64,000 nt of DNA from Acidobacteriota bacterium (GTDB lineage: Bacteria; Acidobacteriota; Blastocatellia; Pyrinomonadales; Pyrinomonadaceae): positions 62,001-126,000 of the forward strand of contig JAFAVK010000023.1 of the NCBI GenBank assembly GCA_019242475.1. The letters are read 5' to 3'. Position numbers and translations under genes: made by a program. Shown here piece by piece: positions 43,444 to 50,585 of the stretch (its first letter is position 1; the number at the start of each line of letters is the position of its first letter). The notes under the pieces are model-generated. The model was given only the letters and a program-made list of their open reading frames with translations, was not told the DNA's origin and made no database searches.

Positions 43444-44514
43444 TTGACACTAGACGAGACGATCTTTCTGACGGGCTTCCCCGGCTTCATCGCCGGACGG
43501 CTGGTCGAGCGGCTGGCGAGGGACGGCGCGCGCTTCCTTCTGCTCGTGCAGCCCGCCTTCGCCGCGCGCGCGCGCACAGAGATCGCGCAGCTCTCGGAGA
43601 AGACCGGCGCGACCGGCGAACGCTTCCGCGTGTTGGAGGGCGACATCACGCGCGCAGATTTGGGTCTGTCGGCGGCAGACCTCGCGGCGGCGAGGGGCGA
43701 GGCGACCGTGCTCTTCCACCTCGCGGCCGTCTACGACCTGGCGGTCGCGCGCGAGGTCGGCGTGCGCGTCAACGTCGAGGGCACGCGCAACGTCAACCGC
43801 TTCGCGCTCACGCTCCCCAAACTCAAGCGCTACCACTACGTCTCGACCTGCTACGTGGCGGGGCGCCGCACCGGGCTCATCCTCGAATCGGAGCTGCGCC
43901 ACGACGCCGGCTTCCGCAACTTCTACGAGGAGACGAAGTACCTCGCCGAGCTGGAAGTGGAGGCGTTGAAGAAAGAGCTGCCCGTGACCGTCCACCGCCC
44001 CTCGGTCGTCTGCGGCGACTCGCGCACGGGCGAGACGGCGAAGTACGACGGCGTCTACTACCTCATCAACTACCTGCGCATGTGGCCGGGCGCGCTCTCG
44101 CTCGCCAACATCGGCAACGCCGACGTGCGCCTCAACGTCGTCCCCGTGGACTTCGTCGTCGAGGCGATGGCCGCGCTCTCTGCGGACGACGCCTCCGCCG
44201 GCGAGACCGTCCAGCTCGCAGACCCCGAGCCGCTGACGACCGAAGAACTCTTCGACATCATCTCGCGCAACCTGGCGGGGCGCGAGTCGCTCGTCACGCT
44301 CCCCGCGCCCGTCGTCCGCACGACGCTCAACCTCCCCCTCAACGAGAAGGTGACGGGCCTGCCCCGCGTCGGCGTCCCCTACTTCTTCCTCCGGCAGACC
44401 TACGACACCGCCCGCGCCACCGCGCTCCTCGCGCCCCGCGGCCTCCGCTGCCCGCGCTTCCCCGACTACGTCCCGGCTTTAATTGATTTCGTCGAACGTC
44501 ACCCGAAGCTTTAG
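43444..44514 (+). CDS. Extended SDR / NAD-dependent epimerase-like reductase
   Basis: 356 residues of the extended SDR or NAD_binding_4 type. The N-terminal nucleotide motif is FLTGFPGFIAGRLVERL (TGxxGxxG-like), VLFHLAAVYDLAV and NVEGTRNV follow, and the catalytic YxxxK is in FYEETKYLAE. It resembles fatty acyl-CoA reductase-like domains as well as nucleotide-sugar epimerases, and I cannot choose between them. The TTG start at 43444 is preceded by AGGAGAGG and lies 5 nt after the nadR stop. It is the last gene of the pepA-pnuC-nadR operon and its link to NAD salvage may be only positional. Confidence 0.85.
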   Translation: MTLDETIFLTGFPGFIAGRLVERLARDGARFLLLVQPAFAARARTEIAQLSEKTGATGERFRVLEGDITRADLGLSAADLAAARGEATVLFHLAAVYDLAVAREVGVRVNVEGTRNVNRFALTLPKLKRYHYVSTCYVAGRRTGLILESELRHDAGFRNFYEETKYLAELEVEALKKELPVTVHRPSVVCGDSRTGETAKYDGVYYLINYLRMWPGALSLANIGNADVRLNVVPVDFVVEAMAALSADDASAGETVQLADPEPLTTEELFDIISRNLAGRESLVTLPAPVVRTTLNLPLNEKVTGLPRVGVPYFFLRQTYDTARATALLAPRGLRCPRFPDYVPALIDFVERHPKL

Positions 44515-44537
44515 AAGGCAGACGGCAGTAGGCAGTC
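44515..44537. repeat. Single-arm heptad word remnant (GGCAGTA)
   Basis: AAGGCAGAC, GGCAGTA and GGCAGTC follow the epimerase stop directly. These are the words of the elements at 12223 and 31761, but no complementary right arm is found before the perR promoter, so this looks like half an element. Confidence 0.65.
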
Positions 44538-44576
44538 GCCGCGTCGGCGGCGTTTTCAACCGCCTGCTCTCCTCAC

Positions 44577-44607
44577 TTGACAGCCAGCTGATTTAGAATT
44601 ATTCTAA
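44577..44607 (+). promoter_or_regulatory. perR promoter with overlapping PerR box
   Basis: TTGACA at 44577-44582 and TATTCT at 44600-44605 are spaced 17 nt apart. The perfect 7-1-7 palindrome TTAGAATTATTCTAA (44593-44607) covers the -10 element and differs from the classic PerR box TTATAATNATTATAA by one symmetrical base pair. Autorepression of perR is the natural reading. Confidence 0.82.
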
Positions 44608-44634
44608 TTCCACTTTCAACGGCGGGGAAAACTT

Positions 44635-45051
44635 ATGGCGGGTAGAGGAGATCAGGGCGGCGCCCCGGGGGGGGCGCTGACGCCGCAGCGGCGGGCCGTG
44701 CTCCGCGTGATCAGGGAGTCGGCGGAGCACCCGACGGCGAACGAGATTTTCGAGGCGGCCCGGCGCGAGCTGCCGTCGATCAGCTTCGCCACCGTCTACA
44801 ACTCCTTGAAGTACCTCACGGGGGCGGGGCTCGTGCGCGAAATCCACTTCGGCAAGGGGTCGAGCCGCTACGACGGCGAGACGGAGCGCCACGACCACGC
44901 CGTCTGCTCGCGCTGCGGCAGGCTCTCGGACTTCGACCTCGCCGAGACGTCGCAGCTCCTGCGCGCCGCCGCGCGCCGCTCGCGCTTCAGGCCCGAGTCG
45001 ATCCACCTGACGCTCGTGGGGTTGTGCCCCGAATGCCAGGGCAAGGGCTGA
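44635..45051 (+). CDS. perR: Peroxide-responsive repressor PerR (Fur family)
   Basis: 138 residues. The winged helix is at 15-75 (ATVYNSLKYLTGAGLVREI). The PerR-type regulatory metal site is complete: H32, D80, H86, H88 and D99, matching H37, D85, H91, H93 and D104 of Bacillus PerR. The presence of Asp at 99 instead of the Glu of Fur favours a peroxide rather than an iron sensor. Two structural zinc CxxC motifs are at C91/C94 and C131/C134. With the PerR box over its own promoter and ahpC next, this is a peroxide-stress unit. A short Gly-rich N-terminal tail precedes the fold. Confidence 0.9.
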   Translation: MAGRGDQGGAPGGALTPQRRAVLRVIRESAEHPTANEIFEAARRELPSISFATVYNSLKYLTGAGLVREIHFGKGSSRYDGETERHDHAVCSRCGRLSDFDLAETSQLLRAAARRSRFRPESIHLTLVGLCPECQGKG

Positions 45052-45075
45052 CCCGCGCCTCGCGAAAAGTTTGAC

Positions 45076-45105
45076 GCGGGCGCGCCCGACAGTTAGCGCG
45101 CCCGC
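45076..45105. terminator. GC-rich hairpin between perR and ahpC
   Basis: A perfect 10-bp stem (GCGGGCGCGC, 45076-45085, with GCGCGCCCGC, 45096-45105) has the loop CCGACAGTTA. A short T-tract (TTTT) comes only 15 nt later, so partial termination or attenuation is possible. Confidence 0.55.
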
Positions 45106-45151
45106 CCCGAAAGGCTCTTTTAAAAATCAACGGAAGGACTGAACAAGCACC

Positions 45152-45697
45152 ATGACAGAAGCAAAAGTTGGACAGGCTGCACCGGACTTCGAGATGCCGT
45201 CCACGAAGAACATCGAGAAGCTGAACGAGAACGTGAAGCTCTCCGACTACAAGGGGCAGTGGCTCGCGCTGCTCTTCTACCCGCTCGACTTCACCTTCGT
45301 CTGCCCGACGGAGCTGACCTCTTTTAGCGACCGCTACGACGACTTCGAGGGCATCGGCGCCGCGGTCATCGGCGTCTCGACCGACTCGGTGCACTCGCAC
45401 CGCGCGTGGCTCAAGACCCCGCGCGACAAGGGCGGCGTCGAGGGGCTGCGCTACCCGCTCGCGTCCGACATCACGAAGTCGGTGGCGCGCGACTACGGCG
45501 TGCTCATCGAGGACAAGGGCGTCGCGCTGCGCGGCCTCTTCGTCATCGACCCCGAGGGGACTTTGCGCTACGCGGTCATCCACGACCTCAACGTCGGGCG
45601 CTCGGCCGACGAGACGCTGCGCGTCATCCAGGCGCTCCAGACCGGCGGCCTCTGCCAGGCCGACTGGCGTCCGGGTCAGGAGACGCTGAAGGTCTGA
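45152..45697 (+). CDS. ahpC: Typical 2-Cys peroxiredoxin (AhpC/Prx1)
   Basis: 181 residues. The peroxidatic cysteine is C51 in DFTFVCPTELTSF and the resolving cysteine C168 in GGLCQADWRPG; GVSTDSVHSHRAW follows the active site as in the Prx1/AhpC class. It reduces hydrogen peroxide and organic peroxides in the cytoplasm using thioredoxin or AhpF. GGAAGG lies upstream of the ATG. The gene follows perR by about 100 nt and is likely under its control, although I see no second PerR box in the gap. Confidence 0.95.
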   Translation: MTEAKVGQAAPDFEMPSTKNIEKLNENVKLSDYKGQWLALLFYPLDFTFVCPTELTSFSDRYDDFEGIGAAVIGVSTDSVHSHRAWLKTPRDKGGVEGLRYPLASDITKSVARDYGVLIEDKGVALRGLFVIDPEGTLRYAVIHDLNVGRSADETLRVIQALQTGGLCQADWRPGQETLKV

Positions 45698-45698
45698 A

Positions 45699-45765
45699 GC
45701 AGTGACAAGTGACGAGTGACGAGTTGGAGACAAGAACGTTCTTGTCACTCGTCACTCGTCACTGC
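45699..45765. repeat. Heptad-word inverted repeat after ahpC (word GTGACGA)
   Basis: The arms 45699-45723 and 45741-45765 match at about 23 of 25 positions, and the centre GACAAGAACGTTCTTGTC is a perfect palindrome. The words are GTGACAA and GTGACGA. Confidence 0.9.
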
Positions 45766-45780
45766 TTTCGAGGTACAGTC

Positions 45781-46257
45781 ATGCCAATGAGAATCGGGAC
45801 GGAGATGCCTTCGCTGGAGGGGGCGACCGAGTGGTTCAACGCGACCGGGGCGGCCGCGGCCGAAGGCGCGAAGGGGCACCCGACGCTCGTGCACTTCTGG
45901 TCGGTGAGCTGCGGGCTGTGTAAGGAGAACCTGCCGCGCGTCGCGGAGTGGCGCGACGGGAGGGCGGGGGACGGCCTGCGCGTCGTCGCCGTCCACATGC
46001 CGCGCTACGAGGCCGACACGGACGTGGAGGCCGTGCGCGAGGCCGTCGCCACGTACAACATCACGGAGCCGTGCGCGGTGGACAACGGGCACAAGCTGCG
46101 CGACGCCTTCCAGAACGATCACGGCTACGTGCCCGCCTACTACCTCTTCGACGCCGAAGGGAAGCTCCGCGGCTTCGCGGCCGGCGAGTTCGGCGTGAAG
46201 GTCATCGGCCCGGCGCTCGACCGCGTGCTCGCCGCGAACAGGACGGCCGCCGGCTGA
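45781..46257 (+). CDS. TlpA/thioredoxin-like protein
   Basis: 158 residues with a thioredoxin fold and the redox motif SVSCGLCKENLPRV; the cis-Pro loop is in HGYVPAYYLFDAEGKL. There is no signal peptide, so it is probably cytoplasmic. The N-terminus starts at the ATG at 45781 (MPMRIGTEMPSLEG), just after the hairpin. It may be a reductant partner for AhpC, which is upstream in the same direction; that is inference from position. Confidence 0.87.
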   Translation: MPMRIGTEMPSLEGATEWFNATGAAAAEGAKGHPTLVHFWSVSCGLCKENLPRVAEWRDGRAGDGLRVVAVHMPRYEADTDVEAVREAVATYNITEPCAVDNGHKLRDAFQNDHGYVPAYYLFDAEGKLRGFAAGEFGVKVIGPALDRVLAANRTAAG

Positions 46258-46280
46258 GAGGCGCGGAAGAAACTTTCAAC

Positions 46281-46327
46281 GCAGAGAGACGGCCTGTCGA
46301 GTAATACTCGACAGGCCGTCTCTCTGC
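46281..46327. terminator. Perfect 23-bp stem, bidirectional terminator candidate
   Basis: The arms 46281-46303 and 46305-46327 are fully complementary with a single A between them. The element lies between the convergent thioredoxin-like gene and the DUF4112 gene. The flanks (TTTCAAC before, GTGGTGAAA after) extend the pairing imperfectly, and a T-tract follows at 46345-46350. Confidence 0.8.
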
Positions 46328-46347
46328 GTCTCCGTGGTGAAATCTTT

Positions 46348-46869
46348 TTACCTGAAAAGGCCGACGAGCTGCATGAGCAGCCACAGGCTCAAGGCGACCG
46401 AGCCGGCGAAGAGCACGAGCAGGCCGAGCACGATGACGCCGAGGAAGAGCCAGTCGCTCGCGCGCCCGTGCCTGGCCTCTTCGGCGGAGACCGAGGCGCG
46501 GCGCTTCAAAAGCTCGACGTTCATCTGGTTCGACTTCCACGCCGCGTCGAAGATGTCGCCGACGACGGGCACCGAGCCGAGCAGGTAGTCAATGGCGATG
46601 TTCGACGCCATCCGCAGCAGCGTCACCTTCGGCACGCGGTAACGCACGCCCGCCGCGAGGATGTAGAGCGAGACAGCCGTCGTCGCGAAGTCGCCGACGC
46701 CGGGGATGAGCCCGACCAGCGCGTCGAGCCCGATGCGCCAGCCCGTGCCCGGGATGCGGAAGAGCCCGTCCATCACGCGGCTCAGCTGGTCGAGGCTCCG
46801 CTCCACCTCCGCGCGCTCGGCCCGCGCCGGCACCGCCGCGCGCACCGCCATGCTCTTGCTCAAAGCCAT
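46348..46869 (-). CDS. DUF4112 membrane protein
   Basis: 173 residues. The DUF4112 signature is GLFRIPGTGWRIGLDALVGLIPGVGDFATTAVSLYIL (paired helices with the GLIPGVGD turn), followed by YLLGSVPVVGDIFDAAWKSNQ, a second copy of the turn, and a C-terminal membrane helix (WLFLGVIVLGLLVLFAGSVALSLWLLM). Function unknown. The ATG at 46869 has GGAGG at the right spacing; an upstream ATG would add residues without support. Confidence 0.87.
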   Translation of the reverse strand: MALSKSMAVRAAVPARAERAEVERSLDQLSRVMDGLFRIPGTGWRIGLDALVGLIPGVGDFATTAVSLYILAAGVRYRVPKVTLLRMASNIAIDYLLGSVPVVGDIFDAAWKSNQMNVELLKRRASVSAEEARHGRASDWLFLGVIVLGLLVLFAGSVALSLWLLMQLVGLFR

Positions 46870-47069
46870 CGGCAAACCCTCCTCTTTCAAACTAAGAACT
46901 CGCGACCTCCGCGCCGGCAAATTAGATGCGCACCCGCCCGCCACAGTAGTACGAAAAATGTCGCCCGGCCGCTGATCCTTTTTGCCGGCGTTCTCCGCGT
47001 GTACGGGCGAAGGGCGAGGGTTTGCAAGCCCGCGTAAACTACACAGCCGCCGTCCCGAGGAGGTCTCCG

Positions 47070-47723
47070 ATGTCTTTCAAAACCAAGCACGTCTTCTTCG
47101 CCGCCTTCGGCCTGCTGACGCTCTTCGTCTTCTACCTCTACGAGACGCCGTTCCTCAACCCGCAGTCGCCCGTGTGGCAGCACGTCGAGCCGGTGAAGTG
47201 GCTGCTGCTCTTCCACGGCGTCGCGGGCTCGGTCGCGCTCCTGCTCGCGCCGTTCCAGTTCTCCGCGCGTCTGCGCCGGCGCCACCTGCGCCTGCACCGC
47301 GTCCTCGGCCGGCTCTACGTCGCGGGGGCGTTCATCTCGGCGCCGCTCGCCATCCCCGTGGCGATTCGCCTGGGGCCGCCCTCGCTCGTGATGGCCGCGA
47401 CCATCCAGTCGTGCGGCTGGCTCTTGACGACGGCCGTCGGCCTCTACGCCGTGCGCAGGGGCGAGATACGGCAGCACCAGGAGTGGATGATCCGCAGCTA
47501 CCCGTTCGCGATGGTCTTCGTCGTCGCGCGCGCCCTGCTGGCCGTCCCGGCGGTGCGGGCGCTGGGCGAGCCCGGCTTCGTCTCGGTCGTCTGGAGCTGC
47601 GTCGCGCTGGCCTGCTGCGTCCCCTCGCTCGTGATTAGCGGGCGCGCCGTCTTCGGCCGCAGGGCCGCCCCCGCCGGGCGCGCGGCGGCAGTCCCGGCGA
47701 AGCCGGCGCGGGCCGCAGCCTAA
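47070..47723 (+). CDS. DUF2306-family membrane protein
   Basis: 217 residues with about six hydrophobic segments. The family pattern shows as HGVAGSVALLLAPFQFS, then RLRRRHLRLHRVLGRLYVAGAF, and IRQHQEWMIRSYPFAMVFVVARALL, whose conserved His residues suggest a heme or quinone site as in related cytochrome-like families. Function unknown. GAGGAGG precedes the ATG at 47070. It is divergent from DUF4112 and convergent with the next gene across a hairpin. Confidence 0.87.
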   Translation: MSFKTKHVFFAAFGLLTLFVFYLYETPFLNPQSPVWQHVEPVKWLLLFHGVAGSVALLLAPFQFSARLRRRHLRLHRVLGRLYVAGAFISAPLAIPVAIRLGPPSLVMAATIQSCGWLLTTAVGLYAVRRGEIRQHQEWMIRSYPFAMVFVVARALLAVPAVRALGEPGFVSVVWSCVALACCVPSLVISGRAVFGRRAAPAGRAAAVPAKPARAAA

Positions 47724-47756
47724 GGCAGTATTCACTTGACCGAACGCGGGGCGGGA

Positions 47757-47836
47757 TTTAAACGCACAGACGCGGAGGCACGGCTTGTTGACTTAACGTC
47801 TTCAAAGCCGTGCCTCTTTGTCTCTGCGGTTAAACT
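47757..47836. repeat. Imperfect inverted repeat between convergent genes
   Basis: GAGGCACGGCTT (47775-47786) pairs perfectly with AAGCCGTGCCTC (47805-47816), and the flanks TTTAAACGCACAGACGC and TCTCTGCGGTTAAACT extend the pairing with mismatches. No clear 7-nt word is seen here. Confidence 0.8.
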
Positions 47837-47842
47837 TTACTC

Positions 47843-48211
47843 TCAGCCGAAGACCCAGCGGCGCGCGGCCGCCAGGTCGTAGAAGAACCCGACCTCGACC
47901 TCGGTCATGCCCGCGCGGTTCGTCACGGCCCGCGCCGCCTCGTCGGTCGCGGGGTCGGGGACGACCGCCGCCCAGCGGCAGCGGCCCAGCTCCGGCTCGT
48001 GCTCGCGGATGAAGACGACCTCGCGCTCGACGAAGTCGGCGCCCGGCGGCGCCGCACGGCGGCGGTCGCTGATGAAGTGGAAGCCGGTCTCGAAGGCCGG
48101 GTCGGAGAAGACTTTGAGCAGCACGTCCTGCCACTCTTCGAAGGAGGGGTCGCCGACGGTCGTCAGGTAGACGACGCGCGCGGGCCGGTCGATGGTGTAG
48201 ATGACGGGCAT
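47843..48211 (-). CDS. SpoIIAA/STAS-like small protein
   Basis: 122 residues with no signal peptide. The predicted alternation (VIYTIDRPARVVYLTTVGDPSFEEWQDVLLKVF; FHFISDRRRAAP; RWAAVVPDPATDEAARAVTN; EVEVGFFYDLAAARRWVF) fits a SpoIIAA-like or STAS-like fold, in which a strand is followed by a helix and ends in a helix of the type AAARRW. The function is unknown. ATG at 48211. Confidence 0.55.
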   Translation of the reverse strand: MPVIYTIDRPARVVYLTTVGDPSFEEWQDVLLKVFSDPAFETGFHFISDRRRAAPPGADFVEREVVFIREHEPELGRCRWAAVVPDPATDEAARAVTNRAGMTEVEVGFFYDLAAARRWVFG

Positions 48212-48227
48212 AGGGTTGACGACGGAA

Positions 48228-48914
48228 TCATAAGCCGTCCCGCCCGAAAGTCAACCGGCGCCGCCAGATGAGCCTTACCCGCGGCCCGCGCTCGCCCGAA
48301 GGCGCGCGCAGGGGCACGCCGCGCGGGACGGGCCGGCCGAAGTCGGGCGTGCCGTCGGCCCGCCAGCGGAACCTCTGTGCGCGCGCCGTCCTCCCGCGGT
48401 ACGTGTACTCGCCCGTCTCCTTGCCGTGATAGACGATCCAGTCCTCCCTCCCGTCCGGCGACTTGAAGAAGCCGTCGTGCCCGGGGTCGTAGACGCGCGC
48501 CTTGAACGAGTAGGGGCCTAAGGGATCGCGGCCGCGGCTCTCCAGGACGTAGAGGCGGTGGTTCTCGTCCACGCCGTCCGACGCCGTGTAGTAGATGTAC
48601 CAGCGGTCGCCGATGAGGTGGAGTTCGGGCGCCCAGATTTGCCTGGCCCGCTCCTTCGCGTCGGGCGTGTGGACTTTGACTTTGACGCCCGAGTCCAGGC
48701 CCGCGAGGGTGCGCGACCGCCAGACCCAGATGCCGCCGCCGGGGTCGAGCGTCGCGGTGAAGTAGTAGAACCCGCGGTGGTAGACCATCCAGGGGTCGGC
48801 CGAGTCCCGCGACGTGACGAGCGGGTTGGTAAAGGTTCCGGCCGGGGTCTGACTGTGGGACGGCGGCACGAACGCCGACAGCAGGATCAAGACGAGCAGC
48901 GGCTTACCCTTCAA
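48228..48914 (-). CDS. Glycoside hydrolase family 43-like, internally truncated
   Basis: 228 residues including a signal peptide (PLLVLILLSAFVPPSHS). The GH43 propeller start is clear (NPLVTSRDSADPWMVYHRGFYYFTATLDPGGGIWVWRS) with the catalytic-base Asp in SADPWMV, then QIWAPELHLIGDRWYIYYTAS. After KARVYDPGH the sequence jumps to DGFFKSPDGREDWIVYHGKE and the family's C-terminal part (RAQRFRWRADGTPDFGRPVPRGVPL). Related proteins of this type are about 320-340 residues, so roughly 100 central residues, where the catalytic acid Glu normally lies, are missing in frame. The product is likely inactive. The start is TTG at 48914 with GGAGGG upstream. Confidence 0.75.
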   Translation of the reverse strand: MKGKPLLVLILLSAFVPPSHSQTPAGTFTNPLVTSRDSADPWMVYHRGFYYFTATLDPGGGIWVWRSRTLAGLDSGVKVKVHTPDAKERARQIWAPELHLIGDRWYIYYTASDGVDENHRLYVLESRGRDPLGPYSFKARVYDPGHDGFFKSPDGREDWIVYHGKETGEYTYRGRTARAQRFRWRADGTPDFGRPVPRGVPLRAPSGERGPRVRLIWRRRLTFGRDGL

Positions 48915-49000
48915 TCATCCCTCCCCGGTAACGCCCGGCAACTGCCCAAAGCGGTCGGGCGCATGGCATAGCGAGGCCGCGGGCACACCCGTTCAGGTCA

Positions 49001-49492
49001 CTACTTCTGTCGCCGCGGGTCGTCGGCCGGGTTCACGTACGTGATCGTCCACGGCCCCCTGCCGTGCAACTGCAAGACCGTCTCCCCCTTCGTCCAAGCG
49101 AAGTGTCTCATCCCCACCGGCCAGTAGCCGAACGACCCCGCCGGCATCGCCCGCGTCGCCGCGCGGTCGAACTTCTCCCCCATGCCGAAGTTCAACACGC
49201 CCGAGATGATCGTCACGTGCTCGACCTGCGTGTGCCAGTGCGGCGCGACCACGAAGCCGTCGGGGAGCCACAGGCGCATGGTGAACTGCCCCTCTTTGGT
49301 GGGGTCTCCTTCAAGAACAACCATCCGGGCGCCTTTCTGCAACGACGCCGGCCCCGGCCCCCATTTAACCTCCGCCGGGGTGAAGAGGCCCATCTTGTCC
49401 CCCGCCGGGCCGTCAACTGTGGCGACGCTACTTTGGCCCGAGGCGGCAGAGGCGGTTAAGAGCAGGAGCGTGACGGAGAGCAGGATTTTCAT
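49001..49492 (-). CDS. Exported cupin-domain protein
   Basis: 163 residues with a signal peptide (ILLSVTLLLLTASAASG). A single cupin barrel is visible: motif 1 is PHWHTQVEHVTIISGVLNFGMG with two His and a Glu, and motif 2 includes PAGSFGYWPVGMRHFAW with the last His. A metal-binding role in the periplasm is likely; the substrate is unknown. The ATG at 49492 has GAGGAG upstream. It lies downstream of the collagen-like gene on the same strand, separated by a strong hairpin. Confidence 0.85.
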   Translation of the reverse strand: MKILLSVTLLLLTASAASGQSSVATVDGPAGDKMGLFTPAEVKWGPGPASLQKGARMVVLEGDPTKEGQFTMRLWLPDGFVVAPHWHTQVEHVTIISGVLNFGMGEKFDRAATRAMPAGSFGYWPVGMRHFAWTKGETVLQLHGRGPWTITYVNPADDPRRQK

Positions 49493-49520
49493 CGTCGGTA
49501 TTCTCCTCGCGGCGGGTAGT

Positions 49521-49549
49521 GGCCCGCGCGTTTCGGTCACGCGCGGGCC
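49521..49549. terminator. Strong GC-rich hairpin after the collagen-like gene
   Basis: GGCCCGCGCGT (49521-49531) and ACGCGCGGGCC (49539-49549) pair perfectly over 11 bp with the loop TTCGGTC. It lies 24 nt downstream of the collagen-like gene's stop (minus strand) and may end its transcript. Confidence 0.7.
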
Positions 49550-49572
49550 TTTCGCACTACGGCCCTGACCTC

Positions 49573-50322
49573 TCACTGCTTGGGCAGGGGGTGGCAGACG
49601 TTCGGCATGGAGTTGGGGTTGGTCTGGACGTTCACGCCGACGACGATGGGCTGGTCGGAAGTGACCCTGACGGTGAACGCGACGTCGGTGGTGAGGTCGG
49701 GGTACGTCTGGGCCATCAACCACTCCATGACGCGCGTGGCCCCGCTCGCGAGCGGGACGGTGTTGGCGCCGGTCTCGCCCGGGTACGTCTGCGGCGAGGC
49801 GCCGGGGATGACGACGCCGGCCAGATTGTTGCCGTTGACGTCGAGGATGTTGACGCCGACGTTCGCGGTGGACGAGCCGCCGTTGAAGACGTAGAGGTCG
49901 GTGCGGACGTTGCCGGCGGTGTTCGGCTGGTTGAGCGGCGTGCAGGCCCAGACGTAAGGCGGCCCGAAGGCGGCGGCGCCCGCAGGCCCCGGAGGCCCTT
50001 GCAGCCCCATCGCCCCCGGGTCACCCTGTAGCCCCTGTAGCCCCTGCGGCCCTTGCGGCCCCTGCGGGCCGGCCGGGCCTTGCGGGCCTATCGGGCCTTG
50101 CGGCCCCTGCGGGCCGGTGACGTTCCACTGCACGCGGTTCTCGTTGGCGTGGCAGGGCGTGCCCGAGTCCACGTAGCGCAGCATGCCGTTGCCGGGGTTG
50201 ACGCACGCCTCGATGACGTTCGACGTGGCGGAGGCGTAGCGCACGACCGGCACCGTCAGCACGGCGAGGGCGAGCAGGGCGAAGCAGATCAGCCCCGCGC
50301 GGCGCGAGATTTGGATGCTCAT
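49573..50322 (-). CDS. Collagen-like (GXY-repeat) exported protein
   Basis: 249 residues. An N-terminal membrane or signal segment ([18 protein letters not shown]) is followed by about 45 residues with two Cys, then sixteen GXY triplets ([12 protein letters not shown] and similar, about residues 69-117), which would form a short collagen triple helix. The C-terminal 130 residues are a globular domain with two more Cys and repeated Asn/Val-rich strands ([20 protein letters not shown]). Surface display or a trimeric fibre is a reasonable inference. A strong AAAGGA ribosome-binding site precedes the ATG at 50322. Confidence 0.85.
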   Translation of the reverse strand: MSIQISRRAGLICFALLALAVLTVPVVRYASATSNVIEACVNPGNGMLRYVDSGTPCHANENRVQWNVTGPQGPQGPIGPQGPAGPQGPQGPQGLQGLQGDPGAMGLQGPPGPAGAAAFGPPYVWACTPLNQPNTAGNVRTDLYVFNGGSSTANVGVNILDVNGNNLAGVVIPGASPQTYPGETGANTVPLASGATRVMEWLMAQTYPDLTTDVAFTVRVTSDQPIVVGVNVQTNPNSMPNVCHPLPKQ

Positions 50323-50585
50323 ACCTTTTCCTTTCCCTTGGCGGGCTTCGACTCTACAGAGCGTTGACTGCGGCGCGAGGTTTTTAACTTAACGTCATAG
50401 CAGCCGCGCACTATAGCACCGGGCGCGCCGGCTGAATAGCTCTACGACACGGTTCAAAGGACGCGGGTCATCGCAACCCGGTGCTGAGCCGACGCGCCGC
50501 GCGTACTCGACCGCCGTGCGGCTGTGGTAGGATGAGCGGCGTTTTCGCCGGCCCCCCCGCCTCCGCGGGGCCAAAGGAGTTGCCC

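Noticed and set aside
50323-50585. Possible small gene or promoter between the collagen-like gene and the nuclease-helicase.
   Set aside because: No frame with convincing codon pattern or ribosome-binding site; TAGGAT near 50528 is too weak to call a promoter.
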